Source: PALSA-505 sp963702235
Lineage (GTDB): Bacteria; Actinomycetota; Actinomycetes; Streptosporangiales; Streptosporangiaceae
DNA length: 64,000 nucleotides
Reading direction: 5' to 3'
Assembly (NCBI GenBank): GCA_963702235.1
Contig: CAVPBZ010000020.1
Location: 1-64,000, forward strand
Shown: piece by piece, positions 27,886 to 36,599 of the stretch
Layout of the letters: every line of letters starts with the position of its first letter
Numbering within the stretch: position 1 is the stretch's first letter
Notes under the pieces: model-generated
Told to the model about the DNA's origin: nothing
Database searches by the model: none
What the model saw: the letters and a program-made list of their open reading frames with translations, nothing else
Made by a program: the position numbers and the translations under genes

Positions 27886-29127
27886 TTACCCATTGAAGAT
27901 CATATTCATGATCTCGGCCCCTGAGCGGATCACCGGCCGTAGTTCATGGCGGTAGACGACCTCAGTGGTTCTTGAGCTGCTGTGCCCCACCAGATGCGCG
28001 ATCTCCTCGGTAGCCATGCCCGCATGTGACATGACCGAGACGAAGCTGTGCCTCAATTCCCTGGGCGTCCAGCGGTCACCGATTCCGGCCGACCTGCATA
28101 CCGCCCGGAACATCTTCCTGACATTCGCGGCATCCAGAGCAGTACCGGTGACGGTCGTAAAAACAAGATGGTTATCGTGCCACCGCGTGCCTGCTTCGAG
28201 GCGTTCATCAGCCTGATCGTTCAACCACTCACGCAGGGCCTCGGCGGCCACCTGCGGCAGCTCCAGGGTCCGCCGCGACTTCTCCGTCTTCGTGTCGCCA
28301 TGAGCCGCGCACCGAACGCCATACGGACACATGCGGCGGTGTCGGCGGCAGGGTCTCGGGATTGCCTTTCAGATCTACGTGGTCCCAGCGCAAGGCCCGG
28401 ATCTCCTCGGTGCGAAGCCCCGTGGTCAGGCTCAGCACGATGTAGGCGTGCATCAGCGAGGGCGGACGCCGGCGGTCCTTGAGCCCGGCGGGCAGCTCCA
28501 GATAGGGATGGTCCTGACCGGAAGCCCGCAAGAGTGCGGCGGCCTGCTCCATGGTGAGGCTCTTGCTGGGTCGTCCGGCCTGCCCCTGCGGGGTGTCAAC
28601 CAGCGTGGCGACGTTACGCCCGACCAGATCACGTGATTCCGCATGCCGGATCGTCCGGGTCAGCGCATTATGGCCCATGTCACGGCGGCAGTGGAGTACG
28701 TGGCGGCCATGGTGCACAACGCCTGACTTACCTCAACCGCCGTCAGCTCCCGGAGTTTCCTGCCGCCGATCGTCTTCAGGATCGGGCTGAGCACGTTCTC
28801 GTTCTTCTTGACCGTCTTGGCGGCCCGGCCGGTGAGGCCTTCGCGCAGCCAGTCCTCCGCCGCCTGCTGCACCGTGTAGGCGGCGGAACCAGCCTTCGGG
28901 ATGACCCCCTTGTCCAGGTCGGCATGCAGTGCTTTCAGCTTGTCTTGCACCTCGGTCTTGGTGCGGCCCTTGACTCGCCTTCTGTCGCGTTTGCCCTCTG
29001 CCGTGAACCCCAGCGTCACCTCGCCCCGCCAGCTGCCGGGGCAATGCCGATGCCGTTCACTATCGCTGCACGGGCCACGGTGGTCGAATGAGATGCCGCC
29101 GTCACCGCGCGGACGCCGGTTGGCCAT
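27886..29127 (-). pseudogene. tyrosine recombinase (phage/ICE integrase), two frameshifts
   Basis: Three consecutive frames make one integrase of ~410 aa. N-terminal Arm/SAM-like part (29127 to ~28680): TVQQAAEDWLREGLTG and NVLSPILKTIGGRKL. Middle: HAESRDLVGRNVATLVDTPQ and the box I Arg in LTTGLRTEEIRALRW. C-terminus: RELRHSFVSVMSHAG, LVGHSSSRTTEVVYRHEL with the nucleophile Tyr. Frame changes occur near 28675 and 28290, so it cannot be translated as one protein. It faces away from a displaced tRNA-Thr 3' half at 29269-29318, the likely attachment site. Confidence 0.8.
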
Positions 29128-29268
29128 GGTGACAGTCTACCCGCCGGGGGGACTAAAGGGGGGACAACTGCCAGATCAGCGGGGATACTCCCACGCATAG
29201 TCCGTGGACAGTTGGCACAGCTAGAAGCTTTGCGCGCTCGCATTGAGGTGGCTCGAAAGGTTATCTAG

Positions 29269-29318
29269 TCTCCATGGTAAGGAGAAGGTCTACGGTTCGA
29301 TTCCGTAAGGGGGCTCCA
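29269..29318 (+). other. tRNA-Thr(GGT) 3' half, probable att site remnant
   Basis: The sequence folds as the 3' half of a tRNA. The anticodon stem TCTCC/GGAGA (29269-29273/29281-29285) encloses the 7-base loop ATGGTAA with anticodon GGT. A 5-base variable region follows, then a T arm TACGG-TTCGATT-CCGTA, then acceptor strand AGGGGGC, discriminator T and CCA. No matching 5' half (GCCCCCT, D arm) is found upstream. Such orphan 3' halves form when an element integrates into a tRNA gene. The integrase pseudogene starts 140 bases away. Confidence 0.65.
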
Positions 29319-29332
29319 GGTCAGGGGTTAGA

Positions 29333-29375
29333 TTCGAAAACTTTCGAACGAATGGTGGGGCCAAAAGTGGGGCCA
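29333..29375. repeat. palindrome and direct repeat beside the att-like site
   Basis: TTCGAAA-AC-TTTCGAA (29333-29348) is a perfect 7-base inverted repeat with a 2-base spacer. It is followed by GTGGGGCC twice, separated by AAAA. Their place next to the tRNA half and integrase suggests arm or accessory-protein sites, but this is inference. Confidence 0.35.
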
Positions 29376-29607
29376 ACAGGCTCGCTTTCCGGGACATGCC
29401 CAGCTCAACGAAGTGCCGCTCCCGGGAGCTTGTGTCCATCGGAGCCTGGATGTGCCCATGGGAGTCCGGGCAATGGTCCTGTCCTATCTGATGTGAGTCA
29501 GGCGTCGCGGAGCTGAGTCATTAGCTCGCTGGTTCCGTTGACCTGGGTCATCGGCACGCTTTGTCCCGGAATTCTGAGTCATCCGGCGTGGCGTCCCAGC
29601 GTTTTGA

Positions 29608-30503
29608 GTGGCGGCCCAGATCTCCGTCAGGGCCTCCTTCGCCCCCGGGTGCGCGGACTTCGGCAGCGCCGCCAGCACGTTGGCGGTTTTGTGGAACCAG
29701 CAGCGGCCCTCCCTGGCCTGCGGGAACACTTCCCGCAGCGCGTTCCAGAAGCCCAGCGCCCCGTCGCCAACGGCCAGCACCGGGGCTCGCATCCCGCGGC
29801 GGGCGCAATCGCGCAGCAGGTCCGCCCACAATTCCGCCGACTCGCGGTAGCCGTCCGCCAGGGCGATGAGCTCCTTGCGGCCATCGGCGCGCACGCCGAT
29901 CATGACCAGCAGGCACAGCTTGTGCTCTTCCAGCCGGAAGTTCACGTGGATGCCATCCGCCCGGACGTAGACGTAGTCCGCGGCGGACAGGTCCCGGGCC
30001 GCGAACGCCCGCTGCTCGGCCTTTCAGGTCTCGGTGAGCCGGGTGATCACCGCCGCCGACAGCCCAGCCGAGGACCCCAGGAACTGGCCCAGCGCAGGCA
30101 CGAAGTCCCCGGACGACAGGCCGTGCAGGTACAGCAGGGGCAGCACCTCGGTGATCTTCGGGGTCTTGCGCGCCCAGGGCGGCAAGATCGCCGAGGAGAA
30201 CCGCTTCCGCTCGCCGGTCTGCGGGTCAGTGCGCTTGTCATTGACCCGCGGCACGGTCGCCTCGATGGCGCCCGCGCTGGTCAGGACCTCCCGCGGCTGG
30301 TGGTAGCCGTTGCGGACCACCAGCCGGCGGCCGTTCTCATCCCGCTCGGCGGCATGCGCCGCGATGTAAGCGTCTACCTCGGCCTGCAGCGCCTCGGCCA
30401 GCATCCGCCGCGCGCCCTCGCGGACGATCTCATCGATCAGCGACGGCGAGCTGTCCTTCCCGGCCTCGTGGCCTGAGCCATCGCCAGAGACTACGGTGAG
30501 CAT
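29608..30503 (-). pseudogene. IS256-family transposase, nonsense-mutated and 3'-truncated
   Basis: The frame from ATG 30503 (MLTVVSGDG) carries IS256 features (VRNGYHQPREVLTSAGAIEA, LPLLYLHGLSSGDFVPALGQ). A TGA at 30024-30026 falls where relatives have Trp (VITRLTET-stop-KAEQRAF), consistent with TGG to TGA. The same frame then continues through DYVYVRADGIHVNFRLEEHK and VLAVGDGALGFWNALREVFP to about 29610. There the last third, including the catalytic Glu, is replaced by unrelated repeats containing GAGTCA. The element is dead. Confidence 0.75.
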
Positions 30504-30599
30504 CGGGTTGTACCTTCCCGGCCGGCGCGCCAACGCCGGTCATTGCTTGAGGCTTCGCATGGTCACCGGGAAGGTACACCCCATCCCGGCCATCCACAG

Positions 30600-30742
30600 G
30601 TCTCAAGCATTGCTCGAGTACGGCGGGCTCGACCACCTGGCCCCGGCAGGAGTGGTGGGGGCAGCGGTAGAGGTACTGAGCGCGGTAGCGGCCCATGTCC
30701 GCCTCGGGTCGTTTCCACCACTGCACCGCCTGGACCTTCTGC
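30600..30742 (-). pseudogene. possible C5-cytosine methyltransferase fragment
   Basis: A minus-strand stretch reads GRYRAQYLYRCPHHSCRGQV followed by VEPAVL. It resembles the zinc-ribbon-like insert of actinophage C5 DNA methyltransferases. It is bounded by the dead transposase and by the end of a small secreted-protein gene, with no start or catalytic motif. Recognition is weak. Confidence 0.3.
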
Positions 30743-31038
30743 TCACAGGATGGGCGCCAGGCGGGGGGCGCAGCCAACCGTCCCGTTGCTGCGGGTGAAA
30801 GTTCCGGACACCGTGATCTGCGGTCCGCTGATCACGTATCTGCCCTTGAGCGTGCCGGTGAAGTTCTGCGAGTGGCGGCCATCGCGGGCGCGGACATCGC
30901 CAGGGCGGCCGGCAGCGCGGCGGCCAGCGCCGCAGCCCGCAGCAGCGGCCGTGACCGGTGCCGCCGCGCGCGGACGGCTGGCGGTTGTGCCCGCTCAGGG
31001 ACCGGTCCGGCCGGTCCGCGAAGCGCGTTAGGGATCAT
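30743..31038 (-). pseudogene. small secreted protein, one frameshift
   Basis: ATG 31038 follows GAGGAGG. The first frame gives an Arg-rich n-region and a clear signal peptide (LLRAAALAAALPAALAMSAP ending AMA). After AATR the meaningful sequence moves one frame: HSQNFTGTLKGRYVISGPQI then TVSGTFTRSNGTVGC, ending at TGA 30743-30745. The mature part would be about 45 residues of beta-strand-like sequence with one Cys. One single-base shift near 30880 separates the two. No family is recognised. Confidence 0.55.
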
Positions 31039-31273
31039 GGTTCCTCCTCGTCCGTGGCTGCCGCGGTTAATCGTCAGTACCTGCGGATCAAGATCTTTTA
31101 GGCTGCTTCCGGCTGACCGGATTCCCCAGCGGCCTCGTCCTCGGGTCGTCGCGGGTCCGGGCGGGGCACGCTGCGGGCCGTCCCGGAAACGACCGAATCG
31201 GGGACGGCTGTCCAGCGCTGAGCGGTAATTCCTGTGCCGATCTTCCGCGACCCGCCGTGTGATTTACCAGTGT

Positions 31274-31318
31274 TTACGGTGCAGCGATTCCAGTGCTTAC
31301 GGTGCGGCGATTCCGGTG
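31274..31318. repeat. tandem duplication at the 3' end of the propeller-repeat gene
   Basis: A 22-base unit, TTACGGTGCRGCGATTCCRG plus TG, occurs twice (31274-31295 and 31297-31318). The right copy encodes the last residues (TGIAAP) and stop of the minus-strand gene, and the left copy lies just beyond the stop. It looks like a small duplication of the gene's tail. Confidence 0.6.
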
Positions 31319-32436
31319 ACCTGCGAACTGGGGGCGCTGCCGGCGTTGTGCGCGTCGCCGTGCGGGTACACGTGCCCCGCATGGTCGGCCAGCAGGTACC
31401 CCCGGTCGTCGGGACTTGGCGCAATCCCGATCATTGTGTCGGCCGGCGAGGTGGCACCGAAGTAGCCAGCGTGGTAGGCGTAGATGCCGCCGATGGCGGA
31501 GAGCAGCCAGAAGCCTTCGGTCGCGCGGTCGGATGCGATCGCCACCACTGGCGAGCCGAAATGCGCCGTCACCTGTCCTCCCTGGAACAGGGCGTCGCCG
31601 AAGCCGAAGACGGTCCCGTCGCCGCGGGTGATGTAGTAGCCATCTCCGTCCCGGGTCGGTGCCATCCCGGCTATGTCAGTGGCGTGCACGCCGAGACCAG
31701 GGATGCTGCCAAAGTCCTTGGCGTTCCCGAACGTGAACACGCCGCCGTCCCGCGCGACCAGCCAGTACCCGCCATCACTGGGCGTGGCAGCGATGCCGAC
31801 GATGGGGATGCCGGTGATGGAGCCGTACGGGCGCGCGTCCCCGAAGTTGTAGACCTGCCCGCTGGCGGTCACCATCCAGTAGCCGCGGCCGTCGAGGGTC
31901 GCGGCAATTCCGGTCACGTCGCTGACATGGATGCCCTCGCCGGGCAGCGAGCCCGCGTAGCGCACCCCGCCGAACGGATAGGCGCCACCGCCAGCGTCGG
32001 TGAGCACATAGCCGGCGTGGTCGGCCACCGTCAGCCTGAAGTGCTGCACGGCGTTCGGGGGGACCCCGTTGGAGGCGGTCAGCGTGAGCGGGTACATCAC
32101 CGTACTGGTCACGCTCGGCGCGCCGGCCAGCGTCGCCGTGCCGTTGCCATTGTCATGGAACGTCACCCCCCGCGGCAGCGTGCCGGACTCCGACAGTGAG
32201 GGGGCCGGTGAGCCGGATGCGGACACGGTGAATCTGCCGGTCAAGCCTCTGGTGAAACTGGCGGACAAGGCGCTGGTGAACGCCGGCGGGGTGCCCGCGT
32301 CGGCGGTTACCCGCTCGCCGGCCGCTGCAGCCGCCCGGGTCTGCCCGAGCACACCCGGACCTGCGGCCAGGACGGCTCCCAGTGCCAGGCCAGCGGTCAC
32401 CCGCCCCATCGTCATACAGCGCACGTTCATGCTCAT
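31297..32436 (-). CDS. secreted protein with Ig-like domain and propeller-type repeats
   Basis: A 379-aa exported protein. A signal peptide (about residues 8-36, AGLALGAVLAAGPGVLG...) precedes a putative Ig domain (PAFTSALSASFTRGLTGRFT through VMYPLTLTASNGVPP). Repeats of about 45 residues follow with the pattern GYW-hydrophobic-V-x-x-x-G-x-V-x-x-FG-x-A (e.g. GRGYWMVTASGQVYNFGDAR, GGYWLVARDGGVFTFGNAKD, GDGYYITRGDGTVFGFGDAL). These suggest a beta-propeller. No catalytic motif is seen; a role in the envelope or extracellular binding is likely. Confidence 0.7.
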   Translation of the reverse strand: MSMNVRCMTMGRVTAGLALGAVLAAGPGVLGQTRAAAAAGERVTADAGTPPAFTSALSASFTRGLTGRFTVSASGSPAPSLSESGTLPRGVTFHDNGNGTATLAGAPSVTSTVMYPLTLTASNGVPPNAVQHFRLTVADHAGYVLTDAGGGAYPFGGVRYAGSLPGEGIHVSDVTGIAATLDGRGYWMVTASGQVYNFGDARPYGSITGIPIVGIAATPSDGGYWLVARDGGVFTFGNAKDFGSIPGLGVHATDIAGMAPTRDGDGYYITRGDGTVFGFGDALFQGGQVTAHFGSPVVAIASDRATEGFWLLSAIGGIYAYHAGYFGATSPADTMIGIAPSPDDRGYLLADHAGHVYPHGDAHNAGSAPSSQVTGIAAP

Positions 32437-32784
32437 CGCCCCGCTTCCCCGGCTTCAGGCGACCAGAATGGCACATGTCCTACCGCCTTGGCTCCCATCG
32501 CCGCAGCCTCGGCCGACGACCAGCACGGATCCGGCGGAGGCCAAGGGGCAGGGCCTCACGCCAGAAGGTCTCACGGGCCGGGGCTCGTGGTTCGCGGCAC
32601 TGCCCGGCGAGCGGGCAGCTGGCTTGGTCGCCCTTTACCGGTGCGGGGCTGCGCCTGGACACGGCCTGCGCCGAGGCAGTCTCATAGGCAAGGACAGAAC
32701 CGGGCCACAGCGGGTCAGCTCGGATCGGAGCGTCCCGGTTGAGGGGAACCCGGCGGGGGGCGTCGAGGGGGGGAGGTGGTTGTC
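32437..32784. other. 348-bp divergent intergenic region
   Basis: It lies between two outward-facing genes for exported proteins (propeller-repeat, minus; glycine-rich, plus), so both promoters are expected here. No gene, palindrome or clear -10/-35 pair is seen. Confidence 0.4.
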
Positions 32785-33839
32785 ATGCGGGTTGGAGCGT
32801 GGCGTGTCGTCGTGATCGCGGGGACGGTTCTCGTCGGGCTTGGCTTAGTCGGCATCCGGCCGGGCTCGCCGGGGGTCCGGGCAGGGACGACCGGTGCCCG
32901 GGCGGGCGGGCTACCGGCGTGCTACCGGATCTGCCCTACATCGGAAGGCCACAGCAGTGGACTGTGCCGGCCGGCGTCCTTACGGCGACCTTCAGCGTCT
33001 ACGGCGCCCAAGGCGGTCTGCACGGTGGCAAGGGAGCGCGCGTGAGGGCGACGCTGCGCGTGTTTCCCGGTCAGGTCTTCGCCATTTACGTGGGCGGGAT
33101 GCCCCCGCGCCGAAGCTCGGCGGGCGGCTACAACGGCGGCGGCACGGGCGGGGCGCCCGGGGCAGGCGGCGGCGGGGCGAGCGACGTCAGGATCGGCCCC
33201 GGCTACGGCCTTGATGACCGCGTGCTCGTCGCCGCCGGGGGCGGCGGCAGCGCCCCGTCCAGCATCGGCGGTCCAGGCGGCGCGAGCGGCGCACCGGGAG
33301 CGACTGGCTCGGTGACGGGCACCGGCAGTTATGGCAACCCGGGAGCCGGGGGCGGCGCCGGGGCCAGGCGTGCCGGAGGAGCGGGAGGGGGCGGAGGCAC
33401 GCCGTGGGTCTACGAGAACCCCGGCTGGACGATAACCGGGGTGCCCGGGGCCTCCGGCGCGCTTGGTACCGGTGGCGCCGGCGGCGGCGGAGGTCTCTAC
33501 GGGGGCGGCGGGGGCGGTCTGGGCACCTCGTGCAGCAATGAGGCCTGCGGGGAGGAATCCGGGGGGTCGGGCGGAGGCGGCGGCGGGTCGTCGTTCGGCT
33601 CGGCGCAGATCACCAACGGCGTGCGATCAGGCAACGGGGAAGTTGTCATCACGCCGCACCGTTTCGTCGGCATCTATTGCACCGGGATGACCGGGGACAT
33701 CTACGGCCAGACTCTGACGGGCTGCCCGGTGAGCTCTACTGGCGGCGGCGGGGAGATTAGCTGGGCGTGCGGCAGCGGACCCTGGCCCGTCGGGGCCGGT
33801 CAGGGTCTGCGGGAGGGTTGTGCAGGTCAGGCGGCTTGA
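32785..33839 (+). pseudogene. glycine-rich secreted protein, one frameshift
   Basis: ATG 32785 follows GGAGGTGG and encodes a signal peptide (MRVGAWRVVVIAGTVLVGLG). At about 32910-32940 the meaningful frame shifts by one and continues as QQWTVPAGVLTATFSVYGAQ, then ARVRATLRVFPGQVFAIYVG, then long Gly-rich repeats (GGGGASDVRIGPG, VLVAAGGGGS, GGGSSFGSAQITNG). This is the pattern of the glycine-rich (Gly_rich, ALK-like) domain. The C-terminal ~30 residues are low-complexity and may come from rearrangement near the IS110 end at 33908. Confidence 0.65.
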
Positions 33840-33907
33840 GCCGGGCCTGTTCCGTCTGGGTGGGGTTCGGGGATCCGGCAGAGGGTGACTTCGAACCCGA
33901 GAGCTGG

Positions 33908-34143
33908 TTAGAAGTCCTACGTATCCCCTGCGGGGATGTCCTGCGGGGATGAAAATCGGGTTGTGGTTGCCCGCTGACGTCGAACGCCCTTGGTGCTTCG
34001 AGCCCGTTTAGAAGTCTGATCGCCGGGAGCCTCTTCAGGGTCCTGCAGTGTTGCCGCGAGCACGCGATTCCGGGTTGGTGTCTCTGCTGGCTCCCGCGGG
34101 CAGCCACCGGAATCTGGCTGGTGCCGATGGGAGGACGGATCTG
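33908..34143 (+). ncRNA. putative bridge RNA region of the IS110 element
   Basis: This 236-base leader is shared by both copies and has no long conserved frame. It contains a strong hairpin ATCCCC-TGC-GGGGAT (around 33921-33936) followed by a repeat of CCTGCGGGGATG. IS110-subgroup elements are known to transcribe a structured bridge RNA from the left noncoding end that pairs with donor and target DNA. Position and size fit; the loops cannot be assigned without folding and relatives. Confidence 0.4.
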
Positions 34144-35409
34144 ATGGAGGAGATCATCGAAGAGGCTGCTGAGCTGGTGGCGCGGGTGGCCGCGCTGGAT
34201 ATCGGCAAGGCGTCGCTGGTGGCGTGTGTGCGGGTGCCGCACGAGACCAGGCCGGGAGGCCGGCGGCAGGAGGTCCGCACGTATGCGACGACCACCCGGT
34301 CGCTGCTGGATCTGCGGGACTGGCTGGTGTGCCAGCAGGTGAGCTTGTGCGTGATGGAGGCCACCTCGACGTACTGGAAGCCGCCGTTTTACCTGCTCGA
34401 AGACGCGACCGAGTGCTGGCTGGTGAACGCCCGCGATGTCAAGAACGTGCCAGGCCGGGCGAAGACCGACAAGCTGGATGCGGTCTGGCTGGCCAAGCTG
34501 GCCGAGCGGGGAATGCTGCGGCCGTCGTTGGTGCCGCCGCCGTGGCAGCGGGAGCTGCGGGATCTGTGCCGCTACCGGCGCACCCTGATCCAGGAGCGGA
34601 CCCGGGAGAAGCAGCGTGTCGAGAAGCTGCTGGAAGATACCCAGATCAAGCTGTCGGCGGTGATCAGCGACATCTTCGGCAAGTCCGGCCGGGACATGCT
34701 GGAGGCACTGATCGGCGGGCAGCGTGACCCGTACGTGCTGGCCCGGATGGCCCGCGGGGTCATGCGGAAGAAGATCAGCGTCCTGCAGGAGGCGCTGACC
34801 GGGCATTTCCGCGACCATCACGGCTACCTGCTGCGCATGATGCTCGACCGCGTCAACGGGCTGACCGCGCAGATCGAGGCGCTGACCGGACGGATCGAGG
34901 AGGCGCTCGCCCCTTTCGCCCGCCAGGTGGCCCAGCTCGATGAGATCACCGGCGTCGGCCGGACCGGCGCGCAGGAACTCATCGCCGAGATCGGGGTGGA
35001 CATGACCCGGTTCCCGACCGCCGCCCACCTGGTGTCGTGGGCCAAGTACGCCCCCAAGGCCAGGCAGTCCGCGGGCAGGAGCAAACCCGGCACCACCGGC
35101 AAGGGCAATCCCTGGCTCGGCGCCGCCCTCGGCGAGGCCGCCATCTCAGCCGCCCGGACCAAGACCTTCCTTGGCTCGCGCTACCGCCGGCTCGCCCGGC
35201 GCCGAGGCAAACAGCGTGCCCTGGTCGCGGTCGGCAACTCCATCCTGGTCATCGCCTGGCACCTGCTCTCCGACCCTGACGCCCGGTTCGCCGACCTCGG
35301 CCCCGACTGGCACGACCGGATCGCCCCGCTGCGCCGCAAGCGCCAGCTCATCGCCGAACTCGAACGGCTCTCCGGCAAAAAGGTCCTGCTCCAAGAGGAG
35401 GCCGCCTGA
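34144..35409 (+). CDS. IS110-family recombinase/transposase
   Basis: A 421-aa DEDD transposase. The N-terminal RuvC-like domain has Asp in ALDIGKASL, Glu in VMEATSTYWKP and the Asp pair in RAKTDKLDAVWLAK. A coiled linker follows (about 120-240). The C-terminal Tnp20 domain has LDEITGVGRTGAQELIAEIG and GTTGKGNPWLGAALGEAAIS with the conserved Ser. ATG 34144 (MEEIIEEAAE) is preferred; an upstream in-frame start at 34048 would extend into the leader. The frame is intact, unlike the copy at 1-341. Confidence 0.9.
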   Translation: MEEIIEEAAELVARVAALDIGKASLVACVRVPHETRPGGRRQEVRTYATTTRSLLDLRDWLVCQQVSLCVMEATSTYWKPPFYLLEDATECWLVNARDVKNVPGRAKTDKLDAVWLAKLAERGMLRPSLVPPPWQRELRDLCRYRRTLIQERTREKQRVEKLLEDTQIKLSAVISDIFGKSGRDMLEALIGGQRDPYVLARMARGVMRKKISVLQEALTGHFRDHHGYLLRMMLDRVNGLTAQIEALTGRIEEALAPFARQVAQLDEITGVGRTGAQELIAEIGVDMTRFPTAAHLVSWAKYAPKARQSAGRSKPGTTGKGNPWLGAALGEAAISAARTKTFLGSRYRRLARRRGKQRALVAVGNSILVIAWHLLSDPDARFADLGPDWHDRIAPLRRKRQLIAELERLSGKKVLLQEEAA

Positions 35410-35560
35410 CCCTCCCTGCCTGAACCCGGCTCCGCTGCGCTGCGCCGGGTGCTGCCGCGCGCCCAGCTCAGGTCCTATTTTCGATTCAGGTCAGAGCGGC
35501 ATCTCGAAGACGATCGCAGGTCGCTGGTAGCCACGAGTTGGGTTCCGTAGATTTTCGGGC

Positions 35561-36107
35561 GTGATTTCGGTGGTGGAGTACGACCCGACCTGGCCTCAGC
35601 GATTCGAGCAGCTGCGCCAGGAGTACGCCGAGGCGATGACGGCCGCCGGGGTGCCCGTGGTGGCAATCGAGCACGTCGGCAGCACCTCAGTTCCTGGCCT
35701 AGCAGCCAAGCCGATTATTGACGGCGACATCGTGGTCGCCGTCCAGGACGTGGCCACGGCGTCGCAGACCCTGACCGGACTCGGGTTCAGGCCCCTTGGC
35801 GAACTTGGCATCCCGCTGAGGTGGGCATTCCAAGAGCCAGACCGGCTAGCTGGAACAAACACCTACGTCATCGCTGAGGGCTCCCTGTCGCTCCGCAACC
35901 CATCTAGCTGTCCGGGACATCCTGCGGACAGACTCCGGCCTGCGAGAGCAGTACGCCGCCGTCAAGAGGCGGGTCGGTGCCATCGCCACGAACATCGACG
36001 ATTATGGCCGCGGGAAGAACGCGATGGTCCAGGAGATTCTCGCCGCCGCCGGACTGACTGACGCGGAGCGAGCCGCTATCGACGCAAACCAGGTGCCGCC
36101 GCAATAG
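35561..36107 (+). pseudogene. GrpB/UPF0157 nucleotidyltransferase-like protein, one frameshift
   Basis: The N-terminal frame is typical GrpB: VVEYDPTWPQRFEQLRQEYA, VAIEHVGSTSVPGLAAKPII and the DGDIVV strand of the nucleotidyltransferase-like fold. At about 35900 it shifts one frame: the expected HLAVRDILRTDSGLREQYAA continues to EILAAAGLTDAERA and stops at TAG 36105-36107. Restoring one base gives a normal-length (~180 aa) protein. Start GTG 35561. Confidence 0.75.
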
Positions 36108-36178
36108 GCCACCATGATCCGGACGATACGTGGAATGATCTTCGGTGTAGTCGCCGACGATATCCCAGGTCACCCAGG

Positions 36179-36535
36179 TCAATGGCAGTTATTCGACAGA
36201 CTGCGATCGCGGCCTCCGGGAGCCGTGAGCGATAAGAGGGGCGTCAGTCGATCCCCAGACGACTCCCGGGATGCCAGCTCGCACTTACTCGTGCCGTCCC
36301 CGCGCTCGAAGGCCTCGATCTGGGCGCTCATGGCGTCCGCGACGGCATGGCCCGCGGCCGCCGTCCGGTGCTGGTAAATCAGCGCTGCACGCATGCTGTC
36401 ATGGCCCATTCGCTCCACCAGATCGCGCAAGCTGGCCCCGCTGGCCGCCGCGAACCAGTTCCCGGTATGCCGCAGGGCACGCCCGGCCCCGCCAGCCTGC
36501 ACATCCAGGTGCACCCGGTTCTTCGCGACCTTGGG
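36179..36535 (-). pseudogene. tyrosine recombinase C-terminal fragment
   Basis: About 115 codons encode the catalytic C-terminus of a phage-type integrase: ALRHTGNWFAAASGASLRDL, VERMGHDSMRAALIYQHRTA with the nucleophile Tyr, and AVADAMSAQIEAFE. Everything before the second catalytic box is missing. It may be the remnant of the element that used the tRNA-Tyr site now seen at 43142-43190, but this link is speculative. Confidence 0.65.
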
Positions 36536-36599
36536 GGTTGGGGACCGTCGGGAAAGAGCAACGTGGTCCCACTCCGTCGGGTCTTCAATCGCGGCGCCG

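Larger units (their letters stand above)
33908..35450 (+). mobile_element. IS110-family element, full copy
   Basis: The left end is set at 33908 by comparison with the inverted partial copy (1-577). A 236-base noncoding leader precedes an intact transposase, followed by a short 3' noncoding tail. The right end cannot be placed exactly because IS110 elements lack clear inverted repeats and the other copy is cut off; ~35450 is an estimate. Confidence 0.75.

Noticed and set aside
33757..35028. 423-codon minus-strand frame opposite the IS110 transposase
   Set aside because: Low-complexity, His/Pro/Arg-rich; shadow of the transposase.
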